Source: Streptomyces sp. NBC_00448
GTDB taxonomy: Bacteria > Actinomycetota > Actinomycetes > Streptomycetales > Streptomycetaceae
Direction: 5' to 3'
Assembly (NCBI RefSeq): GCF_036014115.1
Contig: NZ_CP107913.1
Span: 2,235,001-2,299,000 of the forward strand
DNA length: 64,000 bases
This document shows, one piece after another, positions 51,303 to 59,765 of the stretch; positions within the stretch are counted from its first letter, which is position 1; every line of letters starts with the position of its first letter. Under the pieces are notes generated by a model that saw only the letters and a program-made list of their open reading frames with translations, was not told the origin of the DNA and searched no databases. A program made the position numbers and the translations under genes.

Positions 51303-52280
51303 ATGACCCGTGCCGACCGCGCCTTCGCATACGGCGCCACGCTCGGCTTCCTCGGCGACCTCCTGATCGGCGACCCGCGCCGCGGCCACCCGGTGGCCGG
51401 GTTCGGGCGGGCCGCGGGGGCCCTGGAGAAGCGGCTGTGGCGCGACGACCGAGGCACCGGAACCGCGTACGCGGCGCTGTGCGTCGGCGGCGCCGTGGCC
51501 GCCGCCGCGCTGACGGAGCGGGCGGTGCGCGGCCGCCCTGCGCTGTCCGTAGCGCTGACCGCCGCCACCACCTGGTCCGTACTCGGCGGCACCTCGCTCG
51601 CACGGGAGGCCCGCACCATCGGCGCGGCGCTGGAGGCGGGGGACGTGGCCGCCGCCCGCGCCCGGCTGCCGCACCTGTGCGGGCGGGACCCGGCCGCGCT
51701 GGACGCCGACGCGATCGCCCGCGCGGTCGTGGAGTCGGTCGCGGAGAACACCTCGGACGCGGTGGTCGGCGCGCTCGTGTGGGGCGGCCTGGCCGGTGTG
51801 CCCGGGCTGGTCGGCTTCCGCGCCGCCAACACCCTGGACGCGATGGTCGGCCACCGCTCCCCGCGCCACCTGCGGTTCGGGTGGGCCGCCGCGCGGCTGG
51901 ACGACGCCGTCGGCTACCCGGGCGCCCGGCTCACCGCCGGGCTCGCCGCGCTGGCCGGACCGTATCCGCGGACCGCACTGGCCACCGCGAGGCGCGACGG
52001 GCCGCGCCACCCCTCGCCCAACGCGGGCCCGGTCGAGGCCGCATTCGCGGGGGCGCTGCGGCTGCGGCTGGGCGGCACCCTGTCGTACGGCGGCCGCACC
52101 GAGCACCGCCCGGTGCTGGGCGCCGGGTTCCGCCCGCCCGCGCCGGCCGACATCCGGCGCGCGGTCCGGCTGTCCCGCCGGGTCGGCGCGCTGGCGCTGG
52201 GCGCGTCGGTGCTGCTGTCGGCGGCACGCGGAGCGCGCCGGGCGGCGCCCGCGGCCACGACCGAGGGAGGCACGGCGTGA
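51303..52280 (+). CDS. cobD: adenosylcobinamide-phosphate synthase CobD/CbiB
   Basis: This membrane enzyme attaches the aminopropanol (phosphate) arm to adenosylcobyric acid. The 325-residue protein begins FAYGATLGFLGDLLIGDPRR, which includes the LIGDPxxxHPV signature region, and contains SVAENTSDAVVGALVWGGLAG and the C-terminal RHPSPNAGPVEAAFAGALRL, all typical. The ribosome binding site before the ATG is weak. First gene of the cob operon; the stop overlaps the cobQ start (GTGA). Confidence 0.95.
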   Translation: MTRADRAFAYGATLGFLGDLLIGDPRRGHPVAGFGRAAGALEKRLWRDDRGTGTAYAALCVGGAVAAAALTERAVRGRPALSVALTAATTWSVLGGTSLAREARTIGAALEAGDVAAARARLPHLCGRDPAALDADAIARAVVESVAENTSDAVVGALVWGGLAGVPGLVGFRAANTLDAMVGHRSPRHLRFGWAAARLDDAVGYPGARLTAGLAALAGPYPRTALATARRDGPRHPSPNAGPVEAAFAGALRLRLGGTLSYGGRTEHRPVLGAGFRPPAPADIRRAVRLSRRVGALALGASVLLSAARGARRAAPAATTEGGTA

Positions 52281-53782
52281 AGGGGTTGCTGGTCGCCGGG
52301 ACCGGCTCGGACACCGGCAAGAGCGTGGTGACCGCCGGGATCTGCCGGTGGCTGACCCGGCAGGGCCTGCGGGTCGCGCCGTTCAAGGGCCAGAACATGT
52401 CGCTCAACTCGTACGTCACCCGGGAGGGCGCCGAGATCGGCCGGGCGCAGGCGATGCAGGCGCAGGCCGCCCGGGTGGAGCCGTCGGCGCTGATGAACCC
52501 GGTGCTGCTCAAGCCCGGCGGCGAACACAGCAGCCAGGTGGTGGTGCTGGGCAAGCCGGTCGGCGAGCTGAGCGCCCGCGGCTACCACGGCGGCCGGCAG
52601 GCCGAGTTGCTGGGCACCGTGGTGGAGTGCCTGGAGGAGCTGGGCCGCGGCCATGACGCCGTGATCTGCGAGGGCGCGGGCAGCCCCGCCGAGATCAACC
52701 TGCGCCGCACCGACATCGTCAACATGGCCGTGGCCAGGAGCGCCGGGCTGCCGGTGATGGTGGTCGGCGACATCGACCGCGGCGGCGTCTTCGCGTCGTT
52801 CTACGGCACGACGGCGCTGCTCGCGCCGGAGGACCAGCGACTGGTCGCGGGGTACCTGGTGAACAAGTTCCGCGGCGACGTGTCCCTGCTCCAGCCGGGC
52901 CTGGACATGCTGCGCGGCCTCACCGGCCGCCCCACCCTCGGCGTGCTCCCCTTCGCCCACGGCCTGGGCATCGACGAGGAGGACGGGCTGCGGGTGTCGC
53001 TGCGCGGAGCCGTGCGCGAGTCCGCGGTCGAAGCGCCGTACGGCGACGAGGTGTTGCGGGTGGCGGTGGCCGCGCTTCCACTGATGTCGAACTTCACCGA
53101 CCTCGACGCGCTCGCCGCCGAGCCCGGTGTGGTGGTGCGGTTCGTGGATCGCCCGGACGAACTCGCCGACGCCGACCTGGTGGTGCTGCCCGGCACCCGC
53201 GGCACCGTCCGCGCGCTGGCCTGGCTGCGCGAACGGGGCCTGGCCGACGCGGTCCGCCGGCGTGCCGCCGAGGGCCGCCCCGTGCTCGGCGTCTGCGGCG
53301 GCTTCCAACTCCTCGCCGAACGCATCGAGGACGACGTGGAGTCGAAGGCCGGTACGGTCGCGGGCCTCGGCCTGCTGCCGGCCCGGGTCCGCTTCGCCCG
53401 CGAGAAGACCCTCGCCCGCCCGGAGGGCACGCAGTACGGCGAGCCGGTGCGCGGCTACGAGATCCACCACGGGGTGGCCGAACTCCTGGGCGGCGACGAG
53501 CCGTTCCTCGACGGCTGCCGGGTCGGCGCGGTGTGGGGCACGCACTGGCACGGCTCGCTGGAGAGCGACGGCTTCCGGCGGGCGTTCCTCACGCGGGTGG
53601 CCGCGGCGGCCGGGCGGCGGTTCGTGCCGGCCCCGGACACCCGCTTCGAGGCGCTGCGGGAAGGCCAGTTGGAGCGGTTGGCCGATCTGATCGAGGAGCA
53701 CGCCGACACCGGCGCGCTGCTGCGGCTGATCGAGCAGGGCCCGCCGGACGGCCTGCCGTTCCTGCCGCCGGGGGCGCCGTGA
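52277..53782 (+). CDS. cobQ: cobyric acid synthase CobQ/CbiP
   Basis: Catalyses four glutamine-dependent amidations of adenosylcobyrinic a,c-diamide. The 501-residue protein has an N-terminal dethiobiotin-synthetase-like P-loop (AGTGSDTGKSVVTAGICRWL), PFKGQNMSLNSYVT, and a C-terminal glutamine amidotransferase domain with the nucleophile Cys in VLGVCGGFQLL and a His in GTHWHGSLES. GTG start overlaps cobD. Confidence 0.96.
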   Translation: MKGLLVAGTGSDTGKSVVTAGICRWLTRQGLRVAPFKGQNMSLNSYVTREGAEIGRAQAMQAQAARVEPSALMNPVLLKPGGEHSSQVVVLGKPVGELSARGYHGGRQAELLGTVVECLEELGRGHDAVICEGAGSPAEINLRRTDIVNMAVARSAGLPVMVVGDIDRGGVFASFYGTTALLAPEDQRLVAGYLVNKFRGDVSLLQPGLDMLRGLTGRPTLGVLPFAHGLGIDEEDGLRVSLRGAVRESAVEAPYGDEVLRVAVAALPLMSNFTDLDALAAEPGVVVRFVDRPDELADADLVVLPGTRGTVRALAWLRERGLADAVRRRAAEGRPVLGVCGGFQLLAERIEDDVESKAGTVAGLGLLPARVRFAREKTLARPEGTQYGEPVRGYEIHHGVAELLGGDEPFLDGCRVGAVWGTHWHGSLESDGFRRAFLTRVAAAAGRRFVPAPDTRFEALREGQLERLADLIEEHADTGALLRLIEQGPPDGLPFLPPGAP

Positions 53783-53814
53783 CCGCGTTCACCCCCGCCC
53801 ACGCGTCACAGCAG

Positions 53815-53832
53815 GGTGGGTGCGAGCCCACC
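53815..53832 (+). other. small hairpin resembling a riboswitch fragment
   Basis: GGTGGG-TGCGAG-CCCACC lies in the 94-bp gap between cobQ and the chelatase gene. It resembles the GTCGG-TGCGAA-TCCGAC hairpin of the cobalamin riboswitch upstream, but the GCCACTG core is not present. It may be a degenerate remnant or coincidental. Confidence 0.35.
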
Positions 53833-53876
53833 TCCGACCGATCGAACGTCTTCTCACTCGAAGGAGTGACCACTTC

Positions 53877-55991
53877 ATGAGCATTCCCTATCCGTTCTCG
53901 GCGATCGTCGGCCAGGAGGATCTACGGTTGGGGCTGCTGCTCAACGCGATCAACCCATCAGTGGGTGGCATCCTCGTCCGAGGCGAGAAGGGGACGGCCA
54001 AAACCACGACCGTCCGCGCGCTCGCCTCGCTGCTGCCCGATCTCGCGGTGGTTCCCGGCTGCCGGTTCAGCTGCGCCCCCGCCGCCCCGGACCCGGACTG
54101 CCCGGACGGGCCGCACCCGGTGGACGAGGAAGGGGTACAGCGCCCCGCGCGGCTGGTCGAGTTGCCGGTGGGCGCCTCGGAGGACCGGCTGGTCGGCGCG
54201 CTCGACATCGAACGGGCCCTCGCCGAGGGGGTGAAGGCGTTCGAGCCCGGGCTGCTGGCCGACGCGCACCGGGGGATTCTGTACGTCGACGAGGTCAACC
54301 TGCTCCATGACCACCTCGTGGACGTCCTGCTGGACGCCGCCGCGACGGGGGCGAGTTACGTGGAGCGCGAGGGCGTGTCGGTGCGGCACGCGGCGCGCTT
54401 CCTGCTGGTGGGCACGATGAACCCGGAAGAGGGCGAGCTGCGGCCGCAGTTGCTCGACCGGTTCGGGCTGACGGTGGAGGTCACCGCCTCGCGCGAGACC
54501 GACCAGCGGGTGGAGGTCGTACGGCGGCGGCTGGCGTACGACGCGGACCCGGCGCGGTTCGCGGCACGGTGGGCGGCCGACGAGCAGGAGATGCGCGAAC
54601 GGATATCGGCCGCACGGGAGTTGCTGCCGTCGGTGGTCCTCGGGGACGCGGCGCTGCGGCAGATCGCGGCGACGTGTGCTGCGTTCGAGGTGGACGGGAT
54701 GCGCGCGGACATCGTGATGGCGCGGACCGCGACCGCGCTGGCGGCGTGGGCGGGCCGCACGGAGGTGACGGACCCGGACGTACGGCAGGCCGCGCTGCTG
54801 GCGCTGCCGCACCGGCGGCGCCGCAATCCGTTCGACGCGCCCGGCCTCGACGAGGAGAAGCTGGACGAGACGCTGGAGCGGGCGCGGCAGGAGGCGGAGC
54901 GGGCCGAGGCCGAGGGCCGGGACCTGCAGGACGACCCGGAGCCCGACCCAGATCCCGGCTCCGATCCGGACGGCGGCCCTGACGACGGCGGGCCCGACGG
55001 CGGTGGCGGGGTGCCGCCGCAGCGCGACCCGGGCGCGGACCCCGCGGCCGGCTCCCCCGCTCCGGACGGCGGGTCCGACCCCGCTGCCCCGAACCCGGGC
55101 ACCGGCACGGAATCGGGAGCGGACACGGGAGCGGGAGCCGGCTCCGCGCTCGCCGCCGCCTCCGAGCAGCCGCCGTCCGCCGCCGGGGAACCGTACAAGA
55201 CAAGGACGTTGACCGTGCCCGGGCTGGGTGAGGGCGCGGCGGGGCGGCGCTCGCGGGCCCGGACGGCGCACGGGCGCACCACGGGGGCCGAGCAGCCGCA
55301 CGGCCGGCTGGCGGCCCTGCACCTGACGGCGACCGTACGGGCGGCGGCGCCGCACCAGCGGGCGCGGGGCCGCGACGGGCGCGGCCTGGTGGTGCGGCGG
55401 GAGGATCTGCGGCAGGCGGTGCGGGAGGGCCGGGAGGGCAACCTCGTGCTGTTCGTGGTGGACGCGTCGGGTTCGATGGCGGCGCGGCGGCGGATGGGCG
55501 CGGTGAAGGGCGCGGTGCTGTCGCTGCTGCTGGACGCGTACCAGCGGCGGGACAAGGTCGGCCTGGTGACGTTCCGGGGCGCGGGCGCGGAGTTGGCGCT
55601 GCCGCCGACGTCGTCGGTGGACGCGGGCGCGGCGCGGCTGGAGAAGCTGCCGACCGGGGGCCGTACGCCGTTGGCCGCGGGGCTGCTGCGGGCGCACGAG
55701 GTGCTGCGGGTGGAGCGGCTGCGGGACCCCTCGCGGCGGCCGCTGCTGGTGGTGGTGACCGACGGGCGGGCCACCGGCGGACCCGAGCCGCTGCCGCGGG
55801 CGGCGCGCGCGGCCCGACTGCTGGCCGCGTCCGGTGCGGCGTCGGTGGTGGTGGACTGCGAGGACGGTCCGGTACGGCTGGGCCTGGCGGGCGCGCTGGC
55901 ACGGGAGTTGGGCGCCACCGCGGTGACGCTGCAGGAGTTGCGGGCCGACACGGTGTCCGCGCTGGTCAAGGACGTACGGAGGGCCGCGTAA
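53877..55991 (+). CDS. magnesium/cobalt chelatase ATPase-VWA fusion (ChlI/ChlD type)
   Basis: Motor subunit for metal insertion into the corrin ring. The 704-residue protein joins an AAA+ domain (Walker A RGEKGTAKTTTV, GILYVDEVNLLHDHLVDVLL, LVGTMNPEEGELRPQLLDRF) to a Pro/Gly/Asp-rich linker (about residues 345-455) and a von Willebrand A domain with the MIDAS motif DASGSMAARRRM. It corresponds to BchI+BchD fused. The large subunit CobN is not encoded in the window. AAGGAG precedes the ATG at 53877. Confidence 0.95.
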   Translation: MSIPYPFSAIVGQEDLRLGLLLNAINPSVGGILVRGEKGTAKTTTVRALASLLPDLAVVPGCRFSCAPAAPDPDCPDGPHPVDEEGVQRPARLVELPVGASEDRLVGALDIERALAEGVKAFEPGLLADAHRGILYVDEVNLLHDHLVDVLLDAAATGASYVEREGVSVRHAARFLLVGTMNPEEGELRPQLLDRFGLTVEVTASRETDQRVEVVRRRLAYDADPARFAARWAADEQEMRERISAARELLPSVVLGDAALRQIAATCAAFEVDGMRADIVMARTATALAAWAGRTEVTDPDVRQAALLALPHRRRRNPFDAPGLDEEKLDETLERARQEAERAEAEGRDLQDDPEPDPDPGSDPDGGPDDGGPDGGGGVPPQRDPGADPAAGSPAPDGGSDPAAPNPGTGTESGADTGAGAGSALAAASEQPPSAAGEPYKTRTLTVPGLGEGAAGRRSRARTAHGRTTGAEQPHGRLAALHLTATVRAAAPHQRARGRDGRGLVVRREDLRQAVREGREGNLVLFVVDASGSMAARRRMGAVKGAVLSLLLDAYQRRDKVGLVTFRGAGAELALPPTSSVDAGAARLEKLPTGGRTPLAAGLLRAHEVLRVERLRDPSRRPLLVVVTDGRATGGPEPLPRAARAARLLAASGAASVVVDCEDGPVRLGLAGALARELGATAVTLQELRADTVSALVKDVRRAA

Positions 55992-56587
55992 TGCCGCAGG
56001 GACAGCCGAGTGTGGTGCCGGAGGACGGGCTGACGACGCGTCAGCGCCGCAACCGGCCGTTGACGATCGTGCACACCGGTCCGGGCAAGGGCAAGTCGAC
56101 GGCCGCGTTCGGGCTGGCGCTGCGGGCCTGGAACCAGGGCTGGCCGGTCGGGGTGTTCCAGTTCGTCAAGTCGGCGAAGTGGAAGGTCGGGGAGGAGCGC
56201 GCGCTGAGGGTGCTGGGTGCCTCGGGCGAGGGAGGCACGGTCGCCTGGCACAAGATGGGCGAGGGCTGGTCGTGGGTGCAGCGCGACCTCGCCTCCAGCG
56301 AGGAGGCGGCCCGGGAGGGCTGGGAGCAGGTCAAGCGGGACCTGGCCGCGGAGACCTACCGGCTGTACGTACTGGACGAGTTCGCGTACCCGATGCACTG
56401 GGGATGGGTGCCGGTGGACGAGGTGGTGCGGGTGCTGCGGGACCGTCCCGGCAGCCAGCACGTGGTCGTCACCGGGCGCAACGCACCGGCCGAACTGCTC
56501 GACCACGCGGACCTGGTGACCGAGATGGCGAAGGTCAAGCACCCGATGGACACCGGGCAGAAGGGGCAGCGGGGGATCGAGTGGTGA
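55991..56587 (+). CDS. cobO: cob(I)yrinic acid a,c-diamide adenosyltransferase CobO
   Basis: Transfers the adenosyl group of ATP to the cobalt of the corrinoid. The 198-residue BtuR/CobO-type enzyme has the P-loop HTGPGKGKSTAAFGLALRAW and the FQFVKSAKWKVGEERAL, YVLDEFAYPMHWGWV blocks, ending QKGQRGIEW. The ATG shares a base with the chelatase stop codon (TAATG). The stop overlaps the next gene's start. Confidence 0.96.
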   Translation: MPQGQPSVVPEDGLTTRQRRNRPLTIVHTGPGKGKSTAAFGLALRAWNQGWPVGVFQFVKSAKWKVGEERALRVLGASGEGGTVAWHKMGEGWSWVQRDLASSEEAAREGWEQVKRDLAAETYRLYVLDEFAYPMHWGWVPVDEVVRVLRDRPGSQHVVVTGRNAPAELLDHADLVTEMAKVKHPMDTGQKGQRGIEW

Positions 56588-58152
56588 GCGAGGACGCCGG
56601 TACGGCGGCGGGCGGGACGGCGCGCAGGGCTGCGGATTCCGCCACGGGTACGGGTACGAGTACGGGTACGGGTACGGGTACGGATTCGCCTTCGGCCTCC
56701 GCCGCGGGCCGGGCCTCGGTGCCGCGCTTCGTGATCGCCGCGCCGTCCTCGCGCAGCGGCAAGACCACGGTCGCCACCGGGCTGATGGCCGCCTTCGCCG
56801 CGCGGGGGCTCGCGGTGTCGCCGCACAAGGTCGGCCCCGACTACATCGACCCGGGCTACCACGCGCTCGCCACCGGCCGGCCGGGCCGCAACCTCGACCC
56901 GTACCTGTGCGGGGTGGAGCGGATGGTGCCGCTGTTCCTGCACGGGGCGGCCGGCGCGGGGCTCGCCGTGGTCGAGGGCGTGATGGGGCTGTTCGACGGC
57001 GCCACCGGGCACGGCGAGCTGGCCTCGACCGCGCAGGTCGCCAAGGTGCTGTCCGCGCCGGTGGTGCTGGTGGTGGACGCGTCCGCGCAGGCCCGCTCGG
57101 TGGCGGCGCTGGTGCACGGCTTCGCCTCCTTCGACCCGGGGGTGCGGCTGGGCGGGGTGGTGCTCAACAAGGTCGGCTCGGCACGGCACGAGGAGATCCT
57201 GCGCGCGGCGCTGGAGGAGGTCGGGATTCCGGTGCTGGGCGCGCTGGGCCGCTCCGACGTGCTCGCGGTGCCCGCGCGCCACCTCGGGCTGGTGCCGGTG
57301 GCCGAGCGGCGCGCGGAGGCGCTGGCGTGGGTACGGGCGGTGGCCGACCGGGTCGCCGCCGGCTGCGACCTGGACGCGCTGCTGGCGCTGGCGCGTACCG
57401 CTCCCCCGCTGGCGGGCCCCGCGTGGGACCCGGCGCGCGAGGTGGCGGGTGCAGTGACGGGCTCGGTGACGGACGCGGTGACGGACGCGGCGGACGGCCG
57501 TCCGGCAGGCACGTCGGCGGACGCACCGGCGGCGGGGCGTACGGCCCGGCGGCCCGTGGTCGCGGTGGCCCGCGGCGCCGCCTTCACCTTCGCCTACCCC
57601 GAGCACGAGGAACTGCTGACCGCGGCGGGCGCCGACGTGGTGGAGTTCGACCCGCTCACCGACGAGGCGCTGCCGGCCGGCACCCAGGGCGTCGTGATCG
57701 GCGGGGGCTTCCCCGAGATGTACGCTCCCGAGCTGTCCGCGAACGGTGCGCTGCGCCGCGAGGTCGCCCGCTTCTCCGGTCCGCTGGCCGCGGAGTGCGC
57801 CGGACTGCTCTACCTGGTAAGGGAGTTGGACGGGCGGCCGATGTGCGGGGTGCTCGACGCGAAGGCCGGGATGAACGCCCGGCTCACGCTGGGCTACCGC
57901 GAGGCGGTCGCGGTCGGCGACAGCGTGCTGGCCGCGGCCGGCACCCGGGTCCGGGGGCACGAGTTCCACCGCACCCGGGTCGAACCGGGTGCGGGCCAGG
58001 CACCGGCGTGGGGCTTCGTCCGCCCCGAACGCCGGGTCGAGGGCTTCGTCCAGCACCGCGTGCACGCCTCCTACCTGCACACCCACTGGGCCGCGGCACC
58101 CTCCCTCGCCCGGCGCTTCGTCGCCTCCTGCGCCGCCCGGCCGCCTCGATGA
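56584..58152 (+). CDS. cobB: cobyrinate a,c-diamide synthase (CobB/CbiA)
   Basis: Amidates the a and c side chains of cobyrinic acid using glutamine. The 522-residue protein has an N-terminal Ala/Gly/Thr extension (residues about 1-45) containing a (Gly-Thr)n run encoded by a GGGTAC hexanucleotide repeat, then the P-loop FVIAAPSSRSGKTTVATGLM, HKVGPDYIDPGYH, and a C-terminal glutaminase domain with AAECAGLLYLV (Cys nucleophile) and HTHWA. GTG start at 56584 overlaps cobO. Confidence 0.95.
   Translation: MSEDAGTAAGGTARRAADSATGTGTSTGTGTGTDSPSASAAGRASVPRFVIAAPSSRSGKTTVATGLMAAFAARGLAVSPHKVGPDYIDPGYHALATGRPGRNLDPYLCGVERMVPLFLHGAAGAGLAVVEGVMGLFDGATGHGELASTAQVAKVLSAPVVLVVDASAQARSVAALVHGFASFDPGVRLGGVVLNKVGSARHEEILRAALEEVGIPVLGALGRSDVLAVPARHLGLVPVAERRAEALAWVRAVADRVAAGCDLDALLALARTAPPLAGPAWDPAREVAGAVTGSVTDAVTDAADGRPAGTSADAPAAGRTARRPVVAVARGAAFTFAYPEHEELLTAAGADVVEFDPLTDEALPAGTQGVVIGGGFPEMYAPELSANGALRREVARFSGPLAAECAGLLYLVRELDGRPMCGVLDAKAGMNARLTLGYREAVAVGDSVLAAAGTRVRGHEFHRTRVEPGAGQAPAWGFVRPERRVEGFVQHRVHASYLHTHWAAAPSLARRFVASCAARPPR
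56644..56684 (+). repeat. hexanucleotide tandem repeat in the cobB N-terminus
   Basis: Six to seven near-perfect GGGTAC units encode alternating Gly and Thr residues. Because the unit is 6 bp, copy-number change would lengthen or shorten the peptide without shifting the frame. Confidence 0.7.
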
Positions 58153-59765
58153 GCGAGCGGTTCCACGTCGGCGTGGGCGCGAGCGGCGCGGCGGACGCGG
58201 CGGAGGTGCTGGGCCTGATCCGGGCGGCGCTGGCGGAGGCGGCGCCGGCGGAAGCGGTGCTGCTGCCGTGGGCGCGGGCGCCGCACCCCGGGGCGAACCG
58301 TTCCCCCGACCCACCGGACGGATCAACGGCCTTCCCGCACAAGGCTGTTGGGCACACCGGCGCCGGGCTCGGCGGGGGCGGCGAATGCTCCGTGGCGGTG
58401 CTGGCCACCGTCACCGGGAAGGAGCGGGCGCCCGCGATCGCCGGAGCCGCCGAGCAACTCGGGGTGGCGGTGGTCGGTTTCGCCCCGGCCGTGCTGGCGC
58501 GCGTGGCGGTGCCGACGCCGTCCGAGGCCGCGCTCGGCGCGCTCGGCACCCCGTCCGTCGCCGAGGCCGCGGCGCTCCTCGCGGCCGGTCCCGGCGCCGA
58601 ACTCGCCCTCGCCAAGCGGAAGTCGGCACACGCGACGGTCGCCGTCGCCCGCGCTTCCGTCCCATTCCCCCTTCCGCACTCTGGAGCACAAGACGTGTAC
58701 CCCGATGGCCATGACCTGCGGCATCACGGCGACGCGGAGGTCGGCGAGGGCCTGGTCGACCTCGCGGTGAACGTGCGGGCGGGGACACCGCCGGCGTGGC
58801 TGGCCGAGGTGATCGGGGGGACGCTGGCAGGGCTGGCGGCCTATCCGGACGGGCGGGCGGCCCGGCACGCGGTGGCGGTGCGGCACGGCCGGGCGGACGC
58901 GGAGGTGCTGCTGACGGCGGGCGCGGCGGAGGCGTTCGTGCTGCTGGCGCGGGTGTTGCGGCCGCGGCGTGCCGTGGTGGTGCACCCGCAGTTCACGGAG
59001 CCGGAGGCGGCGCTGCGGGCGGCCGGGCACGCGGTGGAGCGGGTGCTGCTGGACGCCTCGGACGGGTTCCGGCTCGATCCGCACCGGGTCCCGGCGGACG
59101 CGGACCTGGTGGTGGTCGGCAATCCGACGAACCCCACGTCGGTGCTGCACCCGGCGGTGCTGGTACGGGAGTTGACTCGGCCCGGGCGCACGCTGGTGGT
59201 GGACGAGGCGTTCATGGACGCGGTGCCGGGCGAGCGGGAGTCGCTGGCCGGGGTGGCCGGGACCGGCGGGGCGGACACGGTGCCCGGGCTGGTGGTGCTG
59301 CGCAGCCTGACCAAGACGTGGGGCCTGGCCGGGCTGCGGGTCGGCTACGTGCTCGGGGCGCCGGAGCTGATCGCGGAGTTGGCGGCGGCGCAGCCGCTGT
59401 GGGCGGTCTCCTCTCCCGCGCTGGCGGCGGCGGAGGCGTGCGTATCGGCGCGGGCCCGTACGGAGGCCGCCGAGGCGGCCCGGCAGGTCACCGCGGACCG
59501 GGCGTACCTGGTGGAGCGGCTGCGGGAGGTGCCGCAGGTCCGCACGGCCGGGGACGCGCCCGCGGCGCCGTTCCTCCTGCTACGGATACCGGGCGCGGCC
59601 GACGTACGCGCGGCGCTGCGGGAGTCGGGCTACGCGGTGCGCCGCGGCGACACCTTCCCCGGCCTCGGCCCGGACTGGCTGCGGGTCGCGGTGCGGGATC
59701 GCCGCACCACCGACGGGTTCGTCAACGCGCTGTCCGCCGTGCTCACTTCACTCCCAGCGCGCTGA
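58149..59765 (+). CDS. cobC: CobE/CbiG-C-like domain fused to CobC-type PLP enzyme
   Basis: The 538-residue protein has an N-terminal CobE/CbiG C-terminal-type domain (about residues 1-172; FHVGVGASGAADAAEVLGLI, VAVLATVTGKERAPAIAGAA) with a Pro/Gly-rich insert at about 42-78, and a C-terminal class I aminotransferase-fold decarboxylase (from about 185; HHGDAEVG, LVDLAVNVR, VVGNPTNPTS, PLP-binding Lys in SLTKTWGLAGLRVGY). CobC enzymes make (R)-1-amino-2-propanol O-phosphate from threonine phosphate. It starts with an ATGA overlap on cobB and its end overlaps the convergent kinase gene by 23 bp. Confidence 0.92.
   Translation: MSERFHVGVGASGAADAAEVLGLIRAALAEAAPAEAVLLPWARAPHPGANRSPDPPDGSTAFPHKAVGHTGAGLGGGGECSVAVLATVTGKERAPAIAGAAEQLGVAVVGFAPAVLARVAVPTPSEAALGALGTPSVAEAAALLAAGPGAELALAKRKSAHATVAVARASVPFPLPHSGAQDVYPDGHDLRHHGDAEVGEGLVDLAVNVRAGTPPAWLAEVIGGTLAGLAAYPDGRAARHAVAVRHGRADAEVLLTAGAAEAFVLLARVLRPRRAVVVHPQFTEPEAALRAAGHAVERVLLDASDGFRLDPHRVPADADLVVVGNPTNPTSVLHPAVLVRELTRPGRTLVVDEAFMDAVPGERESLAGVAGTGGADTVPGLVVLRSLTKTWGLAGLRVGYVLGAPELIAELAAAQPLWAVSSPALAAAEACVSARARTEAAEAARQVTADRAYLVERLREVPQVRTAGDAPAAPFLLLRIPGAADVRAALRESGYAVRRGDTFPGLGPDWLRVAVRDRRTTDGFVNALSAVLTSLPAR

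Noticed and set aside
53783..53876. Second functional cobalamin riboswitch before the chelatase gene
   Set aside because: Too short (94 bp) and lacks the GCCACTG core and the GAGCCAGGA-type block; only one hairpin resembles the element.
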